From positions 310,001-374,000 of the forward strand of contig BAAHQB010000171.1 of NCBI GenBank assembly GCA_054601695.1: a DNA stretch of 64,000 bases, written 5' to 3'. Positions within the stretch are counted from its first letter, which is position 1, and each line of letters starts with the position of its first letter. Positions 1 to 64,000 of the stretch are shown in pieces. The notes under the pieces are model-generated. The model did not search any database. It worked only from the letters and a program-made list of their open reading frames with translations, and had not been told where the DNA came from. The DNA comes from Amorphochlora amoebiformis. Lineage: Eukaryota; Cercozoa; Chlorarachniophyceae. The position numbers and the translations under genes were made by a program.

Positions 1-38
1 TATATTTACCCCTATATGTATATACATATATGTATTTA

Positions 39-92
<54 letters not shown>

Positions 93-147
93 AGTATGCA
101 TGTATCATTTGTATATAATATATATAAATATATATATATAAAATGAA

Positions 148-208
<61 letters not shown>

Positions 209-215
209 CACTCAG

Positions 216-2747
<2,532 letters not shown>

Positions 2748-3422
2748 CCTAATTCTAGATGAATTTACCGAAGATAAACTTTTTACTGAGCCGACAAAAT
2801 CTAGTTTTCAACTTAGTATCTACAACATCTATTATGAGTCAGATACTGTGTACCAATGTCTAGAATGCACACACTGGAGAGAATTGAAACTCGCTATCAT
2901 ACACGTGTACTAGGTCTAGTAGAACTCTCTAGCTCTAGACTCACTAGTCTATTGTTTAAGTTGAGGGTTATACTAGTATATGGTCAGACACTAGATGCTA
3001 GACACTAGACGGATACGGTCACCACAGCTAGTACTCTGAGCTAACTTAGCGTATCTAACTTGCTACATAGATATTGAAGTACTAAACCTAGTTTACATAA
3101 TGTCGATTATGTTGGTCATCGATGATGAATCTGTGAGTCGAACACCATGCGCTGTACAAACGCCAGAAACGCGGGTAGGGGCAGCACATCTCCATATGGC
3201 CGCCCTATATATGAGCAAAACTACTCTAGCTGTATACATACATGCGTAGTATTGCTAGTTTTATCATACCAGAAGGTTTCGGGAGTAGGTTCCTTAAACT
3301 AATGCGAACCAATCCTCCGAGGGTCTAATCTATGCACTGACCGCGGGTTGGCGTCGTATGAGTGGGTTTGTTATGTGTCCTGAAAAATATATTTTAGATG
3401 TTTATATATATATATATATTTA

Positions 3423-3470
<48 letters not shown>

Positions 3471-3634
3471 TACATATATATATATATATATTTATATATA
3501 TATTTATATATAAATATGTGAAATTTATACAATTCATGGAACTGAGCTGTCTCTATATATAAATCTAGTTTATATTGCATATACAAAAACCCCTCTTTTT
3601 TTTAATATATTGGAAACTTAAACTCCCATCATCA

Positions 3635-3723
<89 letters not shown>

Positions 3724-3857
3724 CTTTATATACGTATCGAAATATAGAGTATAATACCGCATGCAATATATGTGGTGTATAATACACACACGCACAAATA
3801 CATAATATATATATATATATATATATTTACATATGTAAATAGATATATACCTTATGA
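2748..3857. other. CTAG-rich convergent intergenic interval 1
   Basis: Lies between the stop of the RNase T2 gene (+) and the stop of the STN7-like gene (-). No coding exon is apparent. I count about 17 CTAG tetranucleotides in 2741-3260 alone, several times the random expectation. TA tracts fill 3400-3840. Confidence 0.6.
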
Positions 3858-38605
<34,748 letters not shown>

Positions 38606-39622
38606 AGGACGGTCGTTGGCAAAAGGTATTATCGATAGATAGTTAGACTAACTAGTTGTCATGGATGATGGATTACAGCTACAGCTGTAGGGGGAATCCC
38701 AAGCGTAAGTAGACGCCCCTCCCCTTACTAACCTTAGTCATCAGCTGTGCGCATGCGTTGTGCCATGAAAAGCTCGAGTACAATACGGACACGGCCAATT
38801 GATCTATTAAATCGCCGCACGAACTTATCTCATATGCATGATCGTGGCGGTACTACTACTGGTACACATCTAGATTTATCGATGCACCACATTACATGCA
38901 CATGCACGCTTGAGTCACAGTCTTGATTATGTCGTGCACTGTAATGATATACCGTACATTCTCATGACAGTATACTAGTATATCATTATACTACTTACTA
39001 GCTGAGATATACCAGTATCTAGAGTATAATCTAGATAATAATAGAAATATGTGAGGCCGAATCATACTAGTCATATATAATGCATATGTTTGTAAAAATT
39101 CCTTTTTGCACTTGTATAAATATATTACAATATATATATATATATATTTATATTACACATATGTATGCATATACATATGCATTAATTTTGGTTTTCCCAC
39201 TCATACACCAGGACTCCAAAAAATGCGGCATCTTCCTATATATATCAATGTTAGTACATGTGTCTAGTCTAGTAGTCACTCTAGTGTGTGTGACATTGCC
39301 TACTAATCCAGAATTAAAAATCTACTACATCTTCGTGCTACGAATCGTGTATATATCTAGATATATATGTATACATCTATATAATATATATATATATATA
39401 ATATGATATATCTATATATCTAGATATACACACATTTATCTTGTTTTTCATATCCTAGAAAAAAGAGATAAATATGTATATAAAATCTAGATCAGAATGC
39501 ATGTGTGTGTTTATGTTGATTGTTGACAATTTGACATACATACGTATTCAATATTAGTTATATATATATATATATATCTAGTATATATCATATATATATA
39601 TATATAGCTATATCTATATATA

Positions 39623-39662
<40 letters not shown>

Positions 39663-39727
39663 AGATATAAATATATGTATATATATAATATGATATATAT
39701 TATATACACACATAGATTATACATATG

Positions 39728-39763
<36 letters not shown>

Positions 39764-39790
39764 CATACATACATATATATATATACACAT

Positions 39791-39835
<45 letters not shown>

Positions 39836-40133
39836 CTATATTTATTCAATATCAGTCAATAAATCAATGCACAAATCCCAATTGATAGGCGAAATTTCAA
39901 TACAAACGGGGTTGGCGAGGCAGTTAACCACAGACCATCCACCGTCAGAGCTGGCTTCTTTCGGGCGCCACTCCATCATTCTTTACATTCCTTCTCCGTC
40001 ATACTTTCACTTTTTCTTTTTTGTTCGTCATGCAGTATTGCCACTTTGACTGGGGTGAAAACATCCTAGAATCTATATTACATTGTACTTCGCTCAGCAG
40101 TTAAAATGTCTGCTCCGAAATCCGACGGGTGGC
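38606..40133. other. CTAG-rich convergent intergenic interval 2
   Basis: Lies between the INTS11 stop (+) and the FRAY-like kinase stop (-). I count about 15 CTAG between 38640 and 39590. TA tracts occupy 39540-39840; 39840-40130 is mixed sequence, presumably kinase 3' UTR. No exon with matching splice context is seen. Confidence 0.6.
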
Positions 40134-41942
40134 CTAAAAGTTGCCGACAACGGTGAAGCGCCCTCTCTGGGCATTGCGGGTAATGTCAGCCTCGCCAGGC
40201 TCGATATCTTTGGTCGTACCAGTTTCCGGTTTCTTCCCCTTGGAATCGGGTTGGGATTCGTGCCCTGTGACGACGAAGAAGCGGCCCTTGAAATATCCGG
40301 TCCTCCCTTCCTGGTTGGTCACCGGCAGGGTTTTTATGGGCGGAGGATTGTCGACGAGATTCTCGTCGTCCATTTCCATATGATCATCGCCATCTCCGGC
40401 ATACCCAGCTTCCAGCCTCCTCCCTTTAGTCCACACCTTCACGACATTTGATAACCGCCGGGATGCCTTGCGCTTGCTGCGGCCGCCACTTATGGGGCGG
40501 CTGAACTGCTCGCGCAGCGCCGGAGGGGTTGCCTCGCTGGAGACGGTGACGGCCTTCGGTGAGACCACTAGCTTGAGCTCCATCCTAACTTTATCATCGC
40601 CCTCTTCCATCAAAGACATGTCCGAGGGAATCCGGTCTTCTAAGGGAGCAAGACACTTCATTTTGGGGGTGGGCGGCGGCAGGTTAAATAATGGGCAGGG
40701 CAGGGCCCGGTTTATCCTATTCGGCTCCTCTCGAATGAGCGACTTTCCTGAAGGTAAAGGCGTGCTGGCGTTGGGGTCTCTGTGGTGTGGATAGAGGGAG
40801 CTCTTGAGAAGGATCGGATCGATCACCGTCTGGCGCAGCAAGTCTGAGTTTCTTGCGTTCCGGAAGAACGCATGGTGCAGCAACCGCTTGGCTGTTGGGC
40901 GATCACTGGGGTTGGTCTTGAGGCACGCGGCGACCAAGCGATGGAAGGACTTTGGCAGCTTGGTTTGCTTTTCAAAGTCGTCGTAAGAGGACTCAGCTTT
41001 CGGCGGCGGAAGCTTGAGTATATTGACCAATGCCTTCATAGGGGGCAAGTCAGCGTAAGGTGCCTTGCCATACGCCAGCTCAAGTGCCGTGATACCAAAC
41101 GACCAAATATCAGCTTTATTGTTGTAAGCGTGCTTCTGCTCGATCACCTCGGGGGCCATCCAGTAGTACGTCCCGACGAAGGTGTGAGTCGACTCCTCAT
41201 CACGACAGGCGCCGAAGTCTGCGAGTTTGACATGGCCAATCTTCGATAGTAGCAGATTGGACGCCTTGATATCACGGTGCATCCGAGGTGACGCGTGCAA
41301 GTACTCGATTCCTCTCAGAGCTTGCCGTAGTATGGTGGCCAAGATCTTGGGGTCCTTGATGCCTTCCGGGAACGTGTTGACGAGCAGCGAGTAGCATGAG
41401 CACAACTCCAGAGGCATGACTATCCACAACTCCTCGCAATTCTTGAGTTGGTGGAGAAATGCCGCGTGAATCTGGATCACGTTGGGGTGAGAAAGGGCGC
41501 GCATGGACGCGATCTCGCTATGAATCTCCTCGACGTCAAGGTTCGCGGAATTCATAATTTTGACTGCCACCTCCGCCTTGGTTTCCGTCTTAGCCGCGCT
41601 GATGGCTCTTATTACCCTTTCCACACTGCTCTCTGGCTCTATGTCGCTTGCAATGGATTTGGCCTTCCTGTTGCCTTCTAGCTCCTCGCCAAGCAGCTTG
41701 GTGAGCAACGTTCTCGAGTGATCCAGTAGTGTCTTGGGATTCTTGCGATAGTTTGAATTCATAAGCAAGCGCATGGCCTTTGCAGAGACTCCCAATTTGG
41801 TAGCTTCGGTCTGGAAGGTTTTCCAGTCTATGTCACATACCACTGCCCTGTGAATTACCCCATTTCCCCCCCGTCCAATCTCTTCCTTGAGTCTGTAGGC
41901 GTATCTTGACGCAGGATAGCGATGTGTCTTCGTTGAAGCCAT
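40134..41942 (-). CDS. STE20-group FRAY/OSR1-SPAK-like Ser/Thr kinase
   Basis: An intact single-exon ORF of 602 aa starting at ATG 41942. Kinase domain about 17-360: glycine loop IGRGGNGVI (22-30), VAVK (K128), alpha-C Glu143, MHRDIKASN (221-229), DFG (242-244), FVGTYYWMAPEV (255-266), KADIWSFGITALELAYG (276-292) and DRPT (347-350). The HRDIKASN, FVGT and WSFGITALEL segments are typical of the OSR1/SPAK/FRAY and plant FRAY-like branch, regulators of ion transport and stress responses. About 85 extra residues separate the glycine loop from Lys128. The C-tail has a basic patch (488-511) and two RFxV motifs, RFFV (554-557) and RFTV (595-598), the latter almost at the C-terminus. No conserved C-terminal docking domain is recognised. 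Its lack of introns contrasts with its neighbours. Confidence 0.9.
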   Translation of the reverse strand: MASTKTHRYPASRYAYRLKEEIGRGGNGVIHRAVVCDIDWKTFQTEATKLGVSAKAMRLLMNSNYRKNPKTLLDHSRTLLTKLLGEELEGNRKAKSIASDIEPESSVERVIRAISAAKTETKAEVAVKIMNSANLDVEEIHSEIASMRALSHPNVIQIHAAFLHQLKNCEELWIVMPLELCSCYSLLVNTFPEGIKDPKILATILRQALRGIEYLHASPRMHRDIKASNLLLSKIGHVKLADFGACRDEESTHTFVGTYYWMAPEVIEQKHAYNNKADIWSFGITALELAYGKAPYADLPPMKALVNILKLPPPKAESSYDDFEKQTKLPKSFHRLVAACLKTNPSDRPTAKRLLHHAFFRNARNSDLLRQTVIDPILLKSSLYPHHRDPNASTPLPSGKSLIREEPNRINRALPCPLFNLPPPTPKMKCLAPLEDRIPSDMSLMEEGDDKVRMELKLVVSPKAVTVSSEATPPALREQFSRPISGGRSKRKASRRLSNVVKVWTKGRRLEAGYAGDGDDHMEMDDENLVDNPPPIKTLPVTNQEGRTGYFKGRFFVVTGHESQPDSKGKKPETGTTKDIEPGEADITRNAQRGRFTVVGNF

Positions 41943-42561
41943 GTTTTTCGCCTTGCCTGGGGTTTACGGATCTTTAGACCAGTGGGTTGCTAGCTCAGGC
42001 AGCCAAGAGTCGAAAATTTTCAGCTAGACTACAGTTGGTTGGAAAGCTACCTGTTATGCACCCACGAAGTTGCGGTAGTATGGTGGAGTCCGTCCGGATA
42101 GTATGGTGGAGTGTGTGCGGCGTAGTCTTTGCTTTCTCCGAGGCCTCTTCGCCGTCCGCGTGGCCACCGTGTTGAGCCGGTGCCAACTTTGTCGCTTACA
42201 CAAACCCGCCTAAGCTTCACCAGCGAAATGGATTCCGTGATAAAAATGGTTTATGGCAAAACCAACTAAAACAATACAAAAGTTGTTTGGAAAACAAAAC
42301 TTCGCCTCGTGTACGGACTCGAGTCGTCACTCGACTACGCATGAAGGAGTGAATTCACCTGATTAAGGCCACCCATATTGTCCCACAGTGGTCACTGGTC
42401 CCACGGTGACTGTGACTCGCGCTCAACGAATCTTTCTGCCTGCACGCCCTAGTCTAGTGTGACGCTGCCAGGGTCCGGACCTCCACTCCAACCCTTCAAG
42501 GAACTCCAGCGGACTGTGCAAACCACCAAAATAACACGCGACTAAGTCCCAGTCTCTATCC
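41943..42561. promoter_or_regulatory. Divergent 5' interval between FRAY-like kinase and the Ser/Pro-rich gene
   Basis: About 620 bp free of TA tracts separates the two start codons. Inferred shared promoter region; it contains TGGTCACTGGTCCCACGGTG and other short imperfect repeats but no element I can name. Confidence 0.45.
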
Positions 42562-43254
42562 ATGGATGCAGACACTTTTTACGATATCGTCTTTCCCCAA
42601 AAACCCAGCAAATTCCCACACAGTCGATCGAAATCCGTCCTACACCACCCATGCTGCCCAAGTGACGCACATCGCCCTCCAAAGAAATCAAAAATAGTTT
42701 TCCAACCCAGCGCCAGTGCAAGACAGCCAATGAAGCTGACAATCAGTAGGCCTCCATTGGGGAGTATCACCAATATCAAACATTATAGGAAACCCCAAAC
42801 TGCTCCTATCTCACGAGCCAGCAAGACCGGTAAGGAGAGCCTTCCCGGCTCACCCGTCTTTTCTCGCTATTCTCCCCGGCTCTCCACTCCATCTCCCCCT
42901 TCCATGCCCCCGCCGCCGTCACCAAAGCAGAAGAAGCACTGGGTGCGTCGCCTTAAGAGAGACAAGAAAAGCAACACGCGCAAGGAAAGAGAGACATCCA
43001 ACATATCTTCTCGTTTGGCCCAAAGGAATTCTCAGAGCAAGGATTCGGAAAGCATCTCAGCCATTTCTGCGGTGAACGTTTCGATTCTCAACCCGATGCC
43101 GAGGCCGGAGGGGGGCGACAAGGGGTGGAAGTGCTGGTGCTTTCCTGGTAGGATAATATTTTATGCGAGTATACACTATCGAATCCGTGTTGTTGTCTCC
43201 TCCGCTCTCGTAAAATGTTAAATGTAGATGACATATACGTGTACACACATATAC

Positions 43255-43294
<40 letters not shown>

Positions 43295-43568
43295 TAAAAC
43301 ATCTTTATAAACATGTGTAAATATATTTACACGTATAAATGTAAATAATATTTGTAATACATCTAAATGCACAAATATCCCAGGCCAAGGCAAACACGTA
43401 CAGGAGGACGGATACAATGCCCGAGCCAAAAAGCCAGTTCCCCTAGTAGAAGAAAACAGGCAAATCGTCTCTGGTCACGTTGTCAACTTGGCAGCCCGGA
43501 CTGGCTATCAGGCAAAAAGTTGTCCAAATTCCAACAACCCACATCCGGCGACAGCTGTTTCGGTGTGA
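42562..43568 (+). CDS. Unrecognised Ser/Pro-rich basic protein
   Basis: Two exons, 42562-43147 and 43384-43568 (TGA), 256 aa, joined in phase across an intron with a TA tract at 43260-43290. The protein is low-complexity: a Lys/Arg-rich N-terminal half (RPPKKSKIVF), a Pro-rich stretch (SPPSMPPPPSPKQKKHW), then a charged segment with many Ser and Lys. No domain is recognised, so no function is offered. A strong donor (GTGAGT at 43565) overlaps the stop, so a longer isoform running into the copia relic just downstream is possible. The larger ORF in another frame at 43367 is mostly its shadow up to about 43590. Confidence 0.6.
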
Positions 43569-43591
43569 GTAATTCGGGGCTTGGTGACAAC

Positions 43592-43864
43592 TACGGTTCG
43601 CTGGCTGAATTTGGTGTAAATCTTGACAGACCAGTGAACATTAACGAAGACAACCAACCAGCAATTGCAATTGCGACCAAGGAAGGTCTATCAAAGAAGA
43701 GCCGCTCGATACGAGTTTCATACCACAACGTTAGGTATTCGATACGAGCAAAGGAGGTAAGGCTGATAAAGGTCGCCAGTGAGGATAACGTCGCTGACAT
43801 ACTTACCAAACCTTTGGCTAACCATCCACATAAAAGACTATTCGTTAAAATGTTCCAAACCTGA
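43592..43864 (+). mobile_element. Ty1/copia retrotransposon relic: RNase H C-terminal end
   Basis: About 90 codons match the end of a copia polyprotein: NINEDNQPAIAIA (the DNQ-A-I block) and VASEDNVADILTKPL followed by a stop. Protease, integrase, reverse transcriptase and most of RNase H are absent, so it is 5'-truncated. A TGTTGG at 43922 after GTGGGAGG could be the start of a 3' LTR, but no second LTR was found. It sits at the 3' end of the Ser/Pro-rich gene. Confidence 0.8.
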
Positions 43865-44114
43865 GTGAATGTGGGAGGCAGAACGGACTGGTGAACATTC
43901 CACCTAGTGAGCGTTGGTGACTGTTGGACCATTATCGAGGCTTGATCACCCGTCGAGGTGGGGCAACACACCTGTCATAGCTCTGCCGGAACGCGAAGCC
44001 AGACCATTCTACCAAGGGTGAAAACATAAAGATACACATATTTACATATGTATATGTATATATGTGGACAATAAACATTCCGAGGAGTACATATACCTTT
44101 GAGGGGGCGTACAC

Positions 44115-44460
44115 AAATGAATGAAAGAAGTGGTTTTTCGGATTTTTCTCCACGAATTCAATATATTTAAAGTGGTTTTTGCAACACTTTCCACTAGAAA
44201 TAAAAAGAAGTGGTTTTCGAATTTTTCTCCACGAATTAAATATATTTAAAGTGGTTTTTGCAATACTTTCCACTAGGAAAAAAAGAATTACAAGTGGTTT
44301 TTACATAGTTTTCCACTAAAAATATAGGTAAAAGTACCTCAGTGGTTTTTAAAATTTTTTCTCCACACAAATAGAAACATAAGTGTTTTTTTTTTAAAAC
44401 AAGTTTTCCGCTACAGATACATAAGTTTTTTTTTTTTCACGAGTGGTTTTTCTTAAATTT
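44115..44460. repeat. 80-bp tandem repeat with AGTGGTTTTT motif
   Basis: Two good copies (from about 44128 and 44208) of a unit containing TTTTTCTCCACGAATT and TTTAAAGTGGTTTTTGCAA, followed by decayed copies to 44460. It lies 3' of the copia relic and may be part of its LTR remains. Confidence 0.75.
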
Positions 44461-44490
44461 TTATATACATATATATCTAGATATATGCTA

Positions 44491-44534
<44 letters not shown>

Positions 44535-45278
44535 ACTAGTTATATGATTTATATCTAGTATATCATAGCGACTAGAGTCTAGAGAGTCTCAGAGACTCAG
44601 CCAAAATCTAGTATGTGTGTACATCTAGATACGTGATACATATAAGGCCTATCTACAGCTATGGACTTTTTCTACCCCGGCACCAACCTAGATTCAGAAC
44701 TTAGACTCAGAGCTAGAGACTAGAGAGAGTCTAGAGAGTAGTCTAGCGACATTTAAATTTACTTTAGATACTGCGGCGCGCTAGCTCGTGCTGTGCATCA
44801 TGCATGATGTGTATAGTATTGTGTACCATTACTTCGGCGTTATCTAGGTTATTACAATATATATTGTGTATATCTAGATAATAGAAGATTCTACTAGTTC
44901 TAGGCTAAGACTAGTATTAGTCTAGTAAGAAAGCTAGAGTACAGTCGTCGTTACTCTAGTTACTCTACTTGTCGAGTACTATGTATGATACTATCTATAC
45001 TATACTATCTAGACTATGGCAGTTATGTGATATGTCAGCATGTGCTATCTGCAGATGTGCATGTTAATTCTCTAGATTCTTTGAATTTCTTTCCATGGCT
45101 ACTAGGGCTAGGCTCAAGAATCAAGTCCCTCGGATTACGCGAACGTACGATACGTTTAAGATTAATTAACTTGTGTGATTGTAGGTCTAGTAGGTGCTCG
45201 GGCAATTGCAAGATCTGGACAAGACTCTTAGCGGCTAGTTGGGACAATACCGGTGTAGCTAGGTATAGCTACTCAGAG
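44461..45278. other. CTAG-rich convergent intergenic interval 3
   Basis: Lies before the TEX261-like stop at 45279. I count about 29 CTAG tetranucleotides in this 0.8 kb. No coding exon is apparent on either strand. Confidence 0.65.
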
Positions 45279-52345
<7,067 letters not shown>

Positions 52346-52472
52346 CTTTTTCTGTGTTTTAGGGTCACCGGACTCCGTGTGGGGGGACGGGACGGCGGGC
52401 GAAAAGATATAAATTTAGCAGAATTAAATTATTTATTTTTAATTTCGTCACAATTTGTCGGGAATTTGACAG
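52346..52472. promoter_or_regulatory. 127-bp divergent interval between TEX261-like and NDUFAF3-type start codons
   Basis: TA-tract-free; contains GGGGGGACGGGACGGCGGGC and an AT-rich AATTAAATTATTTATT block. It must hold the 5' UTRs of both genes and a compact bidirectional promoter, if both start codons are right. Confidence 0.5.
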
Positions 52473-57858
<5,386 letters not shown>

Positions 57859-57986
57859 CTTACGGAGAATAAATTCATAAATATCAAATTGTATAATTAT
57901 ACATGTACTAGATGTAACATCTACTAGATCTACTATCAGAACAATACATGTATATATATATATATATATATCATGATATATACACA

Positions 57987-58044
<58 letters not shown>

Positions 58045-58475
58045 AGTATATATATATATATATGCATATATACTAGATATATATATATATATATCAGGTT
58101 TTATAACTCTGTATATATCATATTATTTATATATATACGCCAGTATAGATAGTATATCTAGTATCTACGTACTAGTATACATAGTTCATACTTCAGTGTC
58201 AGTATAAGTATCAGATTAGTAGATATCCAGTAAGAAATAGGAAGTTTTATAATTTAATATACGTATGTAAATCTATAGTATTTAGACTACTTAATATATA
58301 TTACGTAGTCTCAGAGTGTACTACACATATATGCAGCGTTGATCCTTATCTAGTACGCATAATATAAGTACATCATAATATCTAGATACATGTGTCACAA
58401 ATTACTAGATCTAGAAGATAGTTTATCGGATATCTAGGATCTAGAGGATATACATATATAATAATATACATCATA

Positions 58476-58513
<38 letters not shown>

Positions 58514-59332
58514 TATGAATAAACACACATATCAGTGTAGCATACATATATATATATATATATCTATTACCGTACATCTGGTACAGATACTAGTACTATA
58601 TATATATATGTATGTATATTGACGGTGTACTGGTAGGATTTTTTTTTTCATATATCAATAGTAGCAGTGAATTTTAGAAAGACGAGTGTGTGATAGACCA
58701 ATTAAGTTGCCGCGCGGTCACGGAAGTTTATGACTTCACGGAAGGTCATAATTTCTAGTTTCTTGGACGTTAAACGTGTACAAGCTAAAAGCTTGAAATT
58801 CTACTAGTAGTCGGCTATACATATATATATATATATCTACTAGATCTAGTATATGCCAGTATCCGATTGTACCCAGATCTTTTGTAGCCTGAGACGTTTT
58901 TCTCTCTAGACGGGTAGAGTCTAGAGACCGAAATAATAAGGGCATGTAAATACATACGGTAGAGTGACTAGAATGGTACGGTGACATCTAGGACTCTTGT
59001 AATATTGTGTATATGCTAGACATATAATGTATATAATATATTACGTATATAAACGCCATGTATAGTAGTAGTGGTTGCAGGGAAAGGCAGACAGGGTAGA
59101 GAATATAGAGGATGGTATGATACGATGATTATCTAGCAGATGAGGATTATCTCAGATGATCGATCATCACATCATCTCGCTCCTATCATTCGATGCACAT
59201 ACCATTGGAAGAAAGAGTTAAGAAAAATATGGTACCCGTAGAGGTTTCCTTGACGACGCGCGTTGCAACGCACACTGGAGTAGCTACTTGTCCCGTCTGC
59301 CTGTAGTTGAACCTGGGTCTAGACGGTGGGAG
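57859..59332. other. CTAG-rich convergent intergenic interval 4
   Basis: Lies between the NDUFAF3-type stop (+) and the GPCR-like stop (-). About 24 CTAG were counted. Mixed AT-rich sequence with TA tracts near 57950-58100 and 58480-58610. No exon is recognised. Confidence 0.6.
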
Positions 59333-63828
<4,496 letters not shown>

Positions 63829-63866
63829 CTTGCCACATGTAAGTCTATATATATATATATAATATA

Positions 63867-63983
<117 letters not shown>

Positions 63984-64000
63984 AACACACACATACACAC

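Noticed and set aside
43367-43590. N-terminal half of the 165-codon ORF that ends in the copia relic
   Set aside because: In this span another frame continues the Ser/Pro-rich gene across a phase-compatible intron; the ATG-initiated frame has no homology before the RNase H segment.

Overview
This is nuclear DNA of a photosynthetic eukaryote, most simply an alga. The evidence is spliced genes, (TA)n microsatellites everywhere, interstitial TTAGGG/CCCTAA telomere-type repeats, a Ty1/copia relic, and a gene for an STN7/STT7-type thylakoid protein kinase with a transit-peptide-like N-terminus. The kinase favours the green lineage or a lineage with green-derived genes, but the species cannot be fixed from sequence alone.

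At first sight the window is a desert of (TA)n tracts in which only one long ORF (a STE20-type kinase) stands out. The GC-richer islands between TA tracts are in fact micro-exons. Joining them by GT-AG sites in compatible phase gives eight genes in perfectly alternating orientation: RNase T2 (+, 5' end off the window; 216-2747), STN7-like kinase (-, 20519-3858, 23 exons), Integrator subunit 11 endonuclease (+, 21664-38605, about 31 exons), FRAY/OSR1-like kinase (-, 41942-40134, one exon), an unrecognised Ser/Pro-rich protein (+, 42562-43568), a TEX261/SVP26-type ER cargo receptor (-, 52345-45279, 13 exons), an NDUFAF3-type complex I assembly factor (+, 52473-57858, 8 exons) and a class C GPCR-like receptor with a coiled-coil tail (-, 5' end off the window; 63828-59333).

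Divergent pairs share short 5' intervals (STN7/INTS11 1.1 kb, FRAY/unknown 0.6 kb, TEX261/NDUFAF3 127 bp). All four convergent 3'-3' intervals (2748-3857, 38606-40133, 43569-45278, 57859-59332) are strongly enriched in the tetranucleotide CTAG, while the long introns are not.

The most unusual feature is at the exon borders. Many exons have one to five extra partial copies in the flanking intron, each fused to a TA tract. Copies on the 5' side carry the splice acceptor and the start of the exon; copies on the 3' side carry the end of the exon and the splice donor. Several minisatellites are this same phenomenon at higher copy number. The genes do not form one pathway; they cover RNA processing, photosynthetic acclimation, mitochondrial assembly, the secretory pathway and signalling. 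All exon joins are by-eye models that need transcript support.
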